From assembly GCA_036741235.1 (NCBI GenBank), contig DAINSQ010000001.1:62001-126000 (forward strand): a stretch of DNA of 64,000 bases. The letters are read 5' to 3'. A program made the position numbers and the translations under genes. Under the pieces are notes generated by a model. That model was given only the letters and a program-made list of their open reading frames with translations, was not told where the DNA came from and did not search any database. Origin of the DNA: JABWBR01 sp036741235 (GTDB lineage: Bacteria > Bacteroidota > Bacteroidia > Chitinophagales > Saprospiraceae). This document shows, piece after piece, positions 8,779 through 15,924 of the stretch (within the stretch, counting starts at the first letter, position 1; every line of letters starts with the position of its first letter).

Positions 8779-9600
8779 TCAATGTTTTTGCACTTCCTCT
8801 TCCAGTAGCGAATTATAAAAGTCGAGGAATGCGGGCATCTGTTCGTCTCCTTTAGCCGACAACACCGGTTTATCTGTTTTGGCAAGTAATTCTTGCAGTT
8901 TTTCATCCGGGTTATCTACACCCATCACAAGCGCATCGGCATAGGCAACCGCGCCGTGGTGTAATGCAATACCACTACCGTTCTGGTAATTGCCGAGGTC
9001 TTCAGGCGTCAGATTGTTAATAGACGCCTTGGCGGCAAAATTATCGCCGAAATCATAAATAGTAGCGCCGTCGTATAGCGAATATACCACCTTGGCGCCC
9101 TGAAACAAAGGCTCCGTTTTATAGGCTGTTTTCAAATAAAGCGGAATGAGGCTGGTCATCCAGCCATGACAGTGAACTATGTCAGGCGCCCAGCCGAATT
9201 TCTTTACGGTTTCGATTACTCCTTTGCAGAAAAAGACCATCCTGTCGGCATTGTCATCATAAGACTGGCCTTCCTCATCCTGAAATACAGCTTTGCGCTT
9301 GAAAAAATCGTCGTTGTCAAGAAAATAAACCTGCATCCTCGCCTCAGGCAAAGAGGCCACCTTAATGATCAACGGGTAATCGTCGTCATCTACAATAATA
9401 TTCATGCCGGAAAGCCGGACAACTTCGTGCAAGCGGTGACGCCGCTCGTTGATCACTCCAAACCTGGGCATCAATACACGGATCTCCATCCCGTTTTCCT
9501 GGATATATTGTGGCAGTTTCCGCGCAATCTCCGCAATCAGCGATTGCTCGGTATAAGGTAGCATCTCCTGGGTTACAATCAGCACTTTCTTTTTACTCAT
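8779..9600 (-). CDS. Glycogen/starch synthase N-terminal-domain protein (GT5-like, half length)
   Basis: 273-aa protein matching only the N-terminal (GT5) half of glycogen synthase: KVLIVTQEMLPYTE, RVLMPRFGVINERRH, PDIVHCHGWMTSLIPLYLK and VVYSLYDGATIYDF. The C-terminal GT-B half that binds ADP-glucose is absent, and the KxGGL motif near the N-terminus is replaced by TEQSLIAEI. It is therefore unlikely to be a working glycogen synthase. It ends cleanly, so it looks like a real short family rather than a truncation. It is divergent from panC. Confidence 0.8.
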   Translation of the reverse strand: MSKKKVLIVTQEMLPYTEQSLIAEIARKLPQYIQENGMEIRVLMPRFGVINERRHRLHEVVRLSGMNIIVDDDDYPLIIKVASLPEARMQVYFLDNDDFFKRKAVFQDEEGQSYDDNADRMVFFCKGVIETVKKFGWAPDIVHCHGWMTSLIPLYLKTAYKTEPLFQGAKVVYSLYDGATIYDFGDNFAAKASINNLTPEDLGNYQNGSGIALHHGAVAYADALVMGVDNPDEKLQELLAKTDKPVLSAKGDEQMPAFLDFYNSLLEEEVQKH

Positions 9601-9653
9601 ATCCCATTGTTTTACAAATAAGCAGGGCGCTTAACCTTCAATGAACAAAAACG

Positions 9654-9661
9654 CAAAGATA
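9654..9661 (-). promoter_or_regulatory. Candidate -7 box of the GT5-like gene
   Basis: TATCTTTG on the minus strand matches TAnnTTTG exactly, ~54 nt upstream of the ATG at 9600, in the divergent gap with panC. Confidence 0.5.
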
Positions 9662-9736
9662 GTAAAAATCAAGGACTTTTAGTTTTTTTGGCCCTACATT
9701 ATCCTTGATGGCCCCCTGGACGACATTAAAAGGGAC

Positions 9737-9744
9737 TACTTTTG
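9737..9744 (+). promoter_or_regulatory. Candidate -7 box of panC
   Basis: TACTTTTG matches TAnnTTTG exactly. It lies 84 nt upstream of the panC ATG (9829), leaving a leader of roughly 80 nt. No clear -33 TTTG at the ideal spacing. Confidence 0.45.
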
Positions 9745-9828
9745 CACTGTTTGAAGTTTAATTAAAGTTAAAACGCCTAACTTTACTTGTAAGTTTATTA
9801 ACAAATCCGCTACCTACTCTCTGAAAGT

Positions 9829-10677
9829 ATGTACCTTTTTTCTCGGGTTGATCAAATACAGCGGCTACTCCGCCAATGGAAGTCCGAAGGACGCAGCATC
9901 GGTTTTGTGCCCACTATGGGGGCTTTGCATCAGGGACACCTGGCTTTGTTGGAGCAATGCCTCAACGAAGGCAATGTGGCCGTGTGCAGTATTTTTGTCA
10001 ATCCTACTCAGTTTAACCAGGAATCGGATCTGGAAAAATACCCCCGCACTCCTGCTAAGGACATCGAAATGCTGATCGGGGTTGGTTGCAATGTCCTTTT
10101 TATGCCGCCAGTCGCCGAAATTTATCGACCGGGGCTGGTTACTACCCTGGATTTACCGCTGGGACACCTGGAGACAACTATGGAAGGCCGCTTCCGACCA
10201 GGGCATTTTGCGGGGGTGGTCCAGGTGGTCAAAAGATTACTCGATATTGTGGAACCGGCAAAATTATATATGGGGCAAAAAGACTACCAGCAGGTGGCCG
10301 TTGTCCGCCATTTGATCAACGCTCTCCAATTGCCCGTTGAATTAATCATGGCCCCTACCGTCCGGGAAGCCGACGGACTGGCGATGAGCTCCCGCAATGT
10401 CAGGTTATCGCCTGGGCAACGACAAAAGGCCCCGCTGATCTATCAAACCTTGCAGCAAGCCAAAGCGCTGGCGCCACACACCCCCCCTTCGGAAATAAGC
10501 GCACAATGCCTGCAAATACTCGAAACCGGCGGATTCCGACCGGAATATTTCGATATCGTCGATGCCGAAACGCTCAACCCTGTGACTGACTTGGCGCCAA
10601 CGCGTCAAAAAGTAGCTTGTGTGGCCGCATGGCTGGGCGATGTCAGGCTTATAGACAACCTGCCGCTCAACGAATGA
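9829..10677 (+). CDS. panC: Pantoate-beta-alanine ligase
   Basis: Condenses pantoate with beta-alanine using ATP, giving pantothenate for coenzyme A. The 282-aa protein has the nucleotidyltransferase signature VPTMGALHQGHLALL (HxGH type), SIFVNPTQF, the GRFRPGHFAGVV pantoate site and the KMSKS-like AMSSRNVRLS. It is followed by panD, which makes its beta-alanine substrate, so two adjacent genes cover the end of the pathway. Confidence 0.97.
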   Translation: MYLFSRVDQIQRLLRQWKSEGRSIGFVPTMGALHQGHLALLEQCLNEGNVAVCSIFVNPTQFNQESDLEKYPRTPAKDIEMLIGVGCNVLFMPPVAEIYRPGLVTTLDLPLGHLETTMEGRFRPGHFAGVVQVVKRLLDIVEPAKLYMGQKDYQQVAVVRHLINALQLPVELIMAPTVREADGLAMSSRNVRLSPGQRQKAPLIYQTLQQAKALAPHTPPSEISAQCLQILETGGFRPEYFDIVDAETLNPVTDLAPTRQKVACVAAWLGDVRLIDNLPLNE

Positions 10678-10764
10678 AACGGCGTACAACTTTATACAGC
10701 GTCGCTTTGTTCATGTTGTGATGTCATTTGAGCACAAAAAACGGTTATTGTTTAAACAAAATCC

Positions 10765-10804
10765 GGCGGTGGTATAACGGAGCAACCGCCTGCGTGTATA
10801 TTTG
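10765..10804 (+). promoter_or_regulatory. panD promoter with inverted repeat
   Basis: TATATTTG (10797-10804) matches TAnnTTTG and ends 8 nt before the panD ATG, implying a very short leader. Directly upstream, GGCGGT (10765-10770) and ACCGCC (10785-10790) form an inverted repeat where the -33 region should be. It could be an operator or simply a hairpin. Confidence 0.45.
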
Positions 10805-10812
10805 CAGTCGCT

Positions 10813-11166
10813 ATGATGATACAACGATTTAAATCGAAAATACACAGAGCTACCATTACCGAAGCCAACCTCCAGTATGTAGGCAGTATTACTATCGACG
10901 AAGCGTTGATGGAAGCCGCCAATTTTATTGAGGGCGAGCGCGTTCAGGTAGTCAATAACAACAATGGCGAACGCCTGGAAACATACGTCATAAAAGGCGA
11001 ACGCAATTCCGGCGTCATCTGCCTGAACGGCGCCGCTGCCCGACGCGCACAAGTTGGCGATGTGGTGATTATCATTTCTTATGCCTGGATGGATATCGAA
11101 GAAGCCAGGCAATTTGTACCCAGCGTGGTGTTTTTAGATGAGAAAAACCGCATGATCAAACCTTAG
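10813..11166 (+). CDS. panD: Aspartate 1-decarboxylase (pyruvoyl-dependent)
   Basis: Decarboxylates aspartate to beta-alanine for pantothenate synthesis. The 117-aa proenzyme carries the self-cleavage site in YVGS; with the first of two adjacent Met codons as start this is Gly24-Ser25, the same numbering as in E. coli, and Ser25 would become the pyruvoyl group. Also visible are [22 protein letters not shown] and [13 protein letters not shown]. It follows panC with its own TAnnTTTG box. Confidence 0.96.
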   Translation: MMIQRFKSKIHRATITEANLQYVGSITIDEALMEAANFIEGERVQVVNNNNGERLETYVIKGERNSGVICLNGAAARRAQVGDVVIIISYAWMDIEEARQFVPSVVFLDEKNRMIKP

Positions 11167-11192
11167 TTGATTCCTCTACAAATCGAAGCGTT

Positions 11193-12257
11193 TTGAAAAA
11201 GGTTTTTTTCAATTTTGTCAAGTTTCTCTTTTTTCTGGGCATCGGCGTAGGCATTTTGTATCTGGTTTACCAAAAACAAGATGCCGCTTACCGAGAGGAT
11301 TGCATTATCAAAAATATCCCCGCCGAGGAATGTAGCCTGCTCCACAAAGTTGTCAACGATTTTAGCGAAATCAATTACTGGTGGATTTTGGCCGTTCTTG
11401 TTGTCTATTCGATTAGCAACCTGAGCCGGGCTATCCGCTGGAATATGCTGCTACGCGGACTGGGCTACCGGCCCAAACTGTCCAATGCCTTCATTACCAT
11501 TATTATCGGTTATTTTGCCAACCTCGGACTTCCCCGGATGGGCGAGGTGGTTCGCGCCGGCGTGATGGCCCGCTACGAACGCATGGCTATTGAAAAGGTG
11601 ATGGGTACTATTGTGGTAGACAGGGTAATGGATGTGATCAGCATTGTGGTTATTACGGCACTTGCATTTCTGGTTCAGTTTGAAACGATCTGGCACTTTG
11701 TAGATGAACAAGTATCGCTGAGCGAACGCTTTGGCGGGGCGGCCAACATACTTACCGCTCTCGGCATTGCGTTTGTCGCTTTTGCTTCGCTATTGTTTGC
11801 TTTCCGCAATAAATTGATGCGCACATCACTGTATATCAAACTGGCCGAAATTGCCAAAGGATTTTGGGAAGGTATCAAAACCGTCCGTCAGCTCGAAAAA
11901 CCCTGGTGGTTTATTCTGCACAGCATTAATGTTTGGCTGATGTTCTTTACGATGACTTACCTGCTTTTCTGGGCTTTCCCACCTACCGCAGGGCTACCTG
12001 TAGTGGCAGTACTAGTCGTTTTTGTATTCGGCGCCTGGGGCGTGGTAATCCCTTCGCCAGGAGGTATGGGTACCTATCATTTCCTGGCCCAACTGGCCTT
12101 AAGTATCTACGGTATCAGCGGCGATGACGGTTTTTCCTGGGCTAATATTTCGTTTTTCTCAGTCCAGATCGGCAGTAATATCGTCGGCGGTTTGCTGGGA
12201 TTCCTGCTGCTGCCAATTATTAACAGGCATACGGCTTCGGCGCCTACTACAACCTGA
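11193..12257 (+). CDS. Lysylphosphatidylglycerol synthase TM-region (UPF0104) family membrane protein
   Basis: 354-aa polytopic membrane protein of the flippase-like LPG_synthase_TM/UPF0104 family. Visible are the [13 protein letters not shown] segment, [19 protein letters not shown] loop and [14 protein letters not shown] near the C-terminus. It lacks the soluble aminoacyl-transfer domain of MprF, so it probably handles a lipid rather than aminoacylating it. The start is TTG (11193); no ATG occurs before residue 90. It sits 26 nt after panD, an arrangement that recurs in Bacteroidota. Confidence 0.85.
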   Translation: MKKVFFNFVKFLFFLGIGVGILYLVYQKQDAAYREDCIIKNIPAEECSLLHKVVNDFSEINYWWILAVLVVYSISNLSRAIRWNMLLRGLGYRPKLSNAFITIIIGYFANLGLPRMGEVVRAGVMARYERMAIEKVMGTIVVDRVMDVISIVVITALAFLVQFETIWHFVDEQVSLSERFGGAANILTALGIAFVAFASLLFAFRNKLMRTSLYIKLAEIAKGFWEGIKTVRQLEKPWWFILHSINVWLMFFTMTYLLFWAFPPTAGLPVVAVLVVFVFGAWGVVIPSPGGMGTYHFLAQLALSIYGISGDDGFSWANISFFSVQIGSNIVGGLLGFLLLPIINRHTASAPTTT

Positions 12258-12264
12258 TTTTTTT

Positions 12265-12756
12265 ATGTCTGCAATCGGGCATATTCATGCCAAAATCCAG
12301 AATTGGGAACAGGCAAAACACAACGTAACCGCCTGGAAAACCGCCGGTGAACGAGTGGTATTTACTAATGGATGTTTCGATATCCTGCACTATGGCCATG
12401 TCTTTTACCTGGCCCAGGCCCGCGATCTGGGCAACCGGCTCGTGGTCGGCCTCAATTCCACCGATTCGGTGCGGCGGCTCAAGGGCCCCCAACGCCCTAT
12501 CAACGATCAGCCTACCCGGCAGCTGCTGCTTGCCGCACTCGAATGCGTTGACGCCGTAGTGGTATTTGAAGAGGATACTCCCCTGTCTCTCATTGAATAC
12601 CTACTGCCCGATGTACTCGTAAAAGGGGGGGATTGGACCCCCGACCAGATTGTTGGCGCACCGGCCGTCTTGGCCAGCGGAGGTCAAGTACTAAGCCTTC
12701 CTTATATCGACGGCTATTCCACTACTGCTATTGAACGCAAAATAAAATCGAATTGA
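12265..12756 (+). CDS. rfaE2: D-glycero-beta-D-manno-heptose 1-phosphate adenylyltransferase
   Basis: 163-aa cytidylyltransferase-like enzyme equal to the C-terminal domain of HldE; it would transfer AMP to heptose-1-phosphate to give ADP-heptose for the LPS inner core. Motifs: [15 protein letters not shown] (HxGH), [14 protein letters not shown] and [13 protein letters not shown]. The ATG at 12265 follows the previous stop by 7 nt; the open frame upstream overlaps the membrane-protein gene and is rejected. The separate kinase half (HldE1) is not in the window. Nif3 starts 2 nt after its stop. Confidence 0.93.
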   Translation: MSAIGHIHAKIQNWEQAKHNVTAWKTAGERVVFTNGCFDILHYGHVFYLAQARDLGNRLVVGLNSTDSVRRLKGPQRPINDQPTRQLLLAALECVDAVVVFEEDTPLSLIEYLLPDVLVKGGDWTPDQIVGAPAVLASGGQVLSLPYIDGYSTTAIERKIKSN

Positions 12757-12758
12757 CC

Positions 12759-13574
12759 ATGACGGATACCACAATTCGCGAACTTACTACTTACCTCGAC
12801 TCAATAGCGCCCCCAGCCTACCAGGAAAGCTACGACAACGTAGGCTTGCTGGTGGGCAGCCCCAATACGCCTGTTAACGGGGTTCTGGTTTGCCTTGACT
12901 CCACAGAGGCTATTATTGAAGAAGCTGTCGCCAAAGCCTGCAATGTGGTGGTGGCCCATCATCCCATCATATTCAAAGGACTCAAAAGCCTCACAGGGAA
13001 AAGTTATGTGGAGCGCACAATACTTAAGGCTGTAAAAAATGACGTAGCCATCTACGCCATCCACACCAACCTCGATAATATGTACTACCGCGGCGTTAAT
13101 GCCAAAATTGCAGAGGTGCTTGGCCTTGTCGATACCCGCTTGTTAGCCCCTAAAGCAACGGCCCTTCAAACACCTGACGGCAACCCCGCAGTAGGTTCAG
13201 GTATGATAGGGCTATTGCCGCAACCCATGCCGGAACAAGCTTTTCTTGAATTTCTAAAACGTAAAATGAAAACCGGCTGTGTCAAGTATACCGCCCTGCG
13301 CAATAAAGATGTCAAAACCGTTGCCGTATGCGGCGGCTCGGGCAGTTTCTTACTCAACGACGCCATAGCGCAACACGCCGATGTTTTCGTGACCGCCGAT
13401 ATGAAATACCACGAATTTTTTGACGCCGACGGAAAAATCGTCATTGCTGATATCGGACACTTTGAAAGTGAACAGTTTACGATTCATTTGCTTAGTGACT
13501 TAATTTCAGAAAAATTTGCTAACTTTGCAGTCCATTGCGCGGAATCTATCACAAATCCTGTGCAATATCTTTAA
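12759..13574 (+). CDS. Nif3-like dinuclear metal-centre protein
   Basis: 271-aa member of the Nif3/YbgI (GTP cyclohydrolase 1 type 2) family. Metal-binding motifs are VVAHHPIIFKG near residue 70 and AIHTNLDN near 110, with GHFESEQ near the C-terminus. This is the short form, without the extra ~100-residue insert found in many Bacteroidota Nif3 proteins. The physiological role of the family is unresolved. The ATG at 12759 is preferred to the TTG at 12753, which would overlap the upstream gene. It is part of the plus-strand run starting at panC. Confidence 0.9.
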   Translation: MTDTTIRELTTYLDSIAPPAYQESYDNVGLLVGSPNTPVNGVLVCLDSTEAIIEEAVAKACNVVVAHHPIIFKGLKSLTGKSYVERTILKAVKNDVAIYAIHTNLDNMYYRGVNAKIAEVLGLVDTRLLAPKATALQTPDGNPAVGSGMIGLLPQPMPEQAFLEFLKRKMKTGCVKYTALRNKDVKTVAVCGGSGSFLLNDAIAQHADVFVTADMKYHEFFDADGKIVIADIGHFESEQFTIHLLSDLISEKFANFAVHCAESITNPVQYL

Positions 13575-13591
13575 AATCAAGACTTTAACAA

Positions 13592-13599
13592 TAAATTTG
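13592..13599 (+). promoter_or_regulatory. Candidate -7 box of the zinc-ribbon gene
   Basis: TAAATTTG matches TAnnTTTG and ends 7 nt before the ATG at 13607. Confidence 0.4.
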
Positions 13600-13606
13600 A
13601 TTGCTG

Positions 13607-14392
13607 ATGGCTGCAGAACTGACCGTAGCTGAAAAACTCAAACAGCTCTACGAGCTTCAATTGATCGACTCCCAAATTAATAAAATTGAAATCCTCAAAG
13701 GCGAGTTACCCGTTGAAGTCGAAGATCTGTCAGACGAAATCCAGGGCCTCGATACCCGGGTTAAACGCCTGCAAAACCAAATCAAGGACCTGGAACAGGA
13801 AGCCGTTAAGCACCAGGCTAATATTTCTGAGGCTGAAAATCTCATCCAGCGCTACCAGCGCCAACTCGATAACGTGAAAAACAACCGGGAATTCGAGGCT
13901 TTGACCAAAGAATTGGACATGCAGCGCCTCGAAATTCAATTGTCGGAAAAGAAAATCCGTAGCATCAAAACGGAAATTCAAACCCGCGAAGAAGCGCTGT
14001 CGGTTGCAGAAGAACGCATGGCGGTTAAGCTCAAAGAACTGGAAGCCAAAAAGGTTGAACTCGACAAAATCATCGAGAAAACCGAAAAAGAAGAACAACG
14101 CCTCCGCGATCTGTCTAAAAAAGTATGCACCAATATCGAGGAACGACTGGTGAAAGGTTACGACAAAATTCGCCACTCTTACCGCAACGGCCTTGCAGTG
14201 GTGACTATAGAGCGCAACTCCTGCGGCGGTTGTTTTAATAAAATTACGCCCCAGTTGCAACTCGAAATTGCCCAGCGCAAAAAGATTATTGCCTGCGAAC
14301 ACTGCGGCCGTATCCTCGTAGATGACCAGCTGGTTTCGGAAGTGGAAGGCGTTGACCTCCAAACTTCCGCTATCATGGAAATCGACGAATAA
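13607..14392 (+). CDS. Coiled-coil protein with C4-type zinc ribbon
   Basis: 261-aa protein with a long N-terminal coiled coil (about residues 5-180, heptad-rich in Glu/Lys/Gln) followed by a four-cysteine zinc ribbon: CGGC near residue 206 and CEHCG near residue 230. This is the architecture of the HP0958/CT398 family, in which members bind RNA polymerase sigma-54 or flagellar mRNA in other bacteria; that role cannot be transferred safely. The ATG at 13607 is preceded by a TAAATTTG promoter box. Confidence 0.87.
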   Translation: MAAELTVAEKLKQLYELQLIDSQINKIEILKGELPVEVEDLSDEIQGLDTRVKRLQNQIKDLEQEAVKHQANISEAENLIQRYQRQLDNVKNNREFEALTKELDMQRLEIQLSEKKIRSIKTEIQTREEALSVAEERMAVKLKELEAKKVELDKIIEKTEKEEQRLRDLSKKVCTNIEERLVKGYDKIRHSYRNGLAVVTIERNSCGGCFNKITPQLQLEIAQRKKIIACEHCGRILVDDQLVSEVEGVDLQTSAIMEIDE

Positions 14393-14472
14393 GGCTAATC
14401 CGCTTTTTTGGCCAGGTACAGTTAGCAGCAAGTCTGCAACTTGCCAATTATTAGTTAACGTACCGCTTTTTT

Positions 14473-15519
14473 ATGCCCAGATTATTCAATCTCGTCAACA
14501 ACGACGAGCTCAAGCGCCATTTGATGGAAAGCGGGGAACCCCGCATTACGCTTTCTTTCTACAAATACCATCATATTGAGAATCCAGACAGCTTCCGCGA
14601 CGAGTTATATCTGCGCTGGAATAAACTGTCGGTATACGGCCGCATTTACATCGCTACAGAAGGTATCAACGGCCAGATTTCAGTTCCCGAAACACAGTTC
14701 GAGGCTTTCAAGGCTGACATGTACGCCATTCCTTTCCTCAACGGCGCGCGCCTCAATATAGCCATCGACGACCACGGCAAGTCTTTCTACAAACTCAAAA
14801 TCAAGGTGCGCCCCAAAATTGTTGCCGACGGCCTCGATGATAAGAGCTTCGACGTAACAAAACGCGGCAAACACCTGAGCGCCCGTGAGTACAATGCCCT
14901 AACAGACAACCCTAATACTATCGTTGTGGATATGCGAAACCACTACGAAAGCGAAGTAGGATTCTTTGAAGGCGCTATTCGCCCCCAAGTGGATACTTTC
15001 CGCGAGGCTCTGCCGCTGGTGGAAGAATTGCTGGCAGACAAGAAGGAAACGCCCATCGTGATGTATTGCACCGGCGGTATCCGTTGTGAAAAAGCCAGCG
15101 CGTACTATCTGCACAAAGGATTCAAAAATGTGTTTATGGTAGACGGCGGTATTATCGAGTATACCCGGCAATGCCAAAAAGAAGGCTTACCCAATAAATT
15201 TATTGGCGTCAATTTTGTCTTCGACGAACGCATGGGCGAAAGAGTGAGCCCCGATGTGGTAGCTCAATGCCACCAGTGCGGCGAACCCTGCGATACGCAT
15301 ATCAACTGCGCCAATGAGGCTTGCCATTTGCTTTTTATTCAATGCGACCGTTGCCGGGCACAGTACGACGGCTGCTGCTCCGCCAAATGCCGCGATTTTA
15401 TGCGCTTGCCTGAAGAAGAACGATTGAAACTTCGCCCTGTGACCGAGTTTAACGGCTCGAAGTTTACCAAAGGCCGATATAAGGCGTTTCGCGAAGGCGA
15501 AGGACTTGTGATGCAATAA
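14473..15519 (+). CDS. trhO: tRNA uridine(34) hydroxylase, rhodanese family
   Basis: 348-aa homologue of YceA/TrhO, which performs oxygen-dependent 5-hydroxylation of U34 in some tRNAs. It has an N-terminal acylphosphatase-like domain (GRIYIATEGINGQISVP), a central rhodanese domain with the active-site loop MYCTGGIRCEKAS, and a C-terminal cysteine-rich region with CHQCGEPCDTH and CDRCRAQYDGCCSAKC that may bind metal. Both ends match the family length. The SET-domain gene follows 11 nt after its stop, suggesting co-transcription. Confidence 0.94.
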   Translation: MPRLFNLVNNDELKRHLMESGEPRITLSFYKYHHIENPDSFRDELYLRWNKLSVYGRIYIATEGINGQISVPETQFEAFKADMYAIPFLNGARLNIAIDDHGKSFYKLKIKVRPKIVADGLDDKSFDVTKRGKHLSAREYNALTDNPNTIVVDMRNHYESEVGFFEGAIRPQVDTFREALPLVEELLADKKETPIVMYCTGGIRCEKASAYYLHKGFKNVFMVDGGIIEYTRQCQKEGLPNKFIGVNFVFDERMGERVSPDVVAQCHQCGEPCDTHINCANEACHLLFIQCDRCRAQYDGCCSAKCRDFMRLPEEERLKLRPVTEFNGSKFTKGRYKAFREGEGLVMQ

Positions 15520-15530
15520 ACGGCTTACTC

Positions 15531-15917
15531 ATGAGCATGCATATCCCCTCGCTTTATATTGCCCACAGCCCGCTTGGAGGGAGGGGCGTTTTTACTTCCA
15601 CAGCCATCGACCCCGACGATACCATTGAAATTTGCCCGGTGATCGTCATTCCTGAAAAAGATGTGCCGCTTATACATCAGTCGTATCTGCACGATTATTA
15701 CTTTCTCTGGGATAATAAACAATGCGCCATAGCCCTGGGATACGGCTCTTTATATAACCACGCGCATGTTCCCAATGCAGAATATTATATGGATTACGAC
15801 AACCAGACGATCAGCGTGTATTGCATACGGCCTATTCAAGCCGGTGAAGAAATCACCATCAGTTATATCGACGAGAACGACGAGCGGACCAAACTATGGT
15901 TTGAGGTGCAACAGTGA
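15531..15917 (+). CDS. SET domain protein (putative lysine methyltransferase)
   Basis: 128-aa protein that is essentially a bare SET domain. Visible are HSPLGGRGVFTST near the N-terminus, the YNHAHVPNAEYYMD substrate/AdoMet motif, and the EEITISYIDE tyrosine motif near the C-terminus. SET enzymes use S-adenosylmethionine to methylate protein lysines. The bacterial target is unknown; ribosomal proteins and nucleoid proteins are possibilities by analogy. It is probably cotranscribed with trhO and convergent with the DsbD gene. An alternative ATG is 2 codons downstream. Confidence 0.85.
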   Translation: MSMHIPSLYIAHSPLGGRGVFTSTAIDPDDTIEICPVIVIPEKDVPLIHQSYLHDYYFLWDNKQCAIALGYGSLYNHAHVPNAEYYMDYDNQTISVYCIRPIQAGEEITISYIDENDERTKLWFEVQQ

Positions 15918-15924
15918 TAGTTAC

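Noticed and set aside
9829..9900. Second short plus-strand frames within panC (e.g. 9848-10075)
   Set aside because: They are alternative frames of panC, whose own motifs are clear.
13730..14431. Minus-strand 233-codon open frame
   Set aside because: Phe-rich antisense shadow of the coiled-coil zinc-ribbon gene, which has clear cysteine motifs and a promoter.
14425..14450. GCAAGT / ACTTGC inverted repeat before trhO as a terminator
   Set aside because: A 6-bp stem without a T-run, so it was not called.
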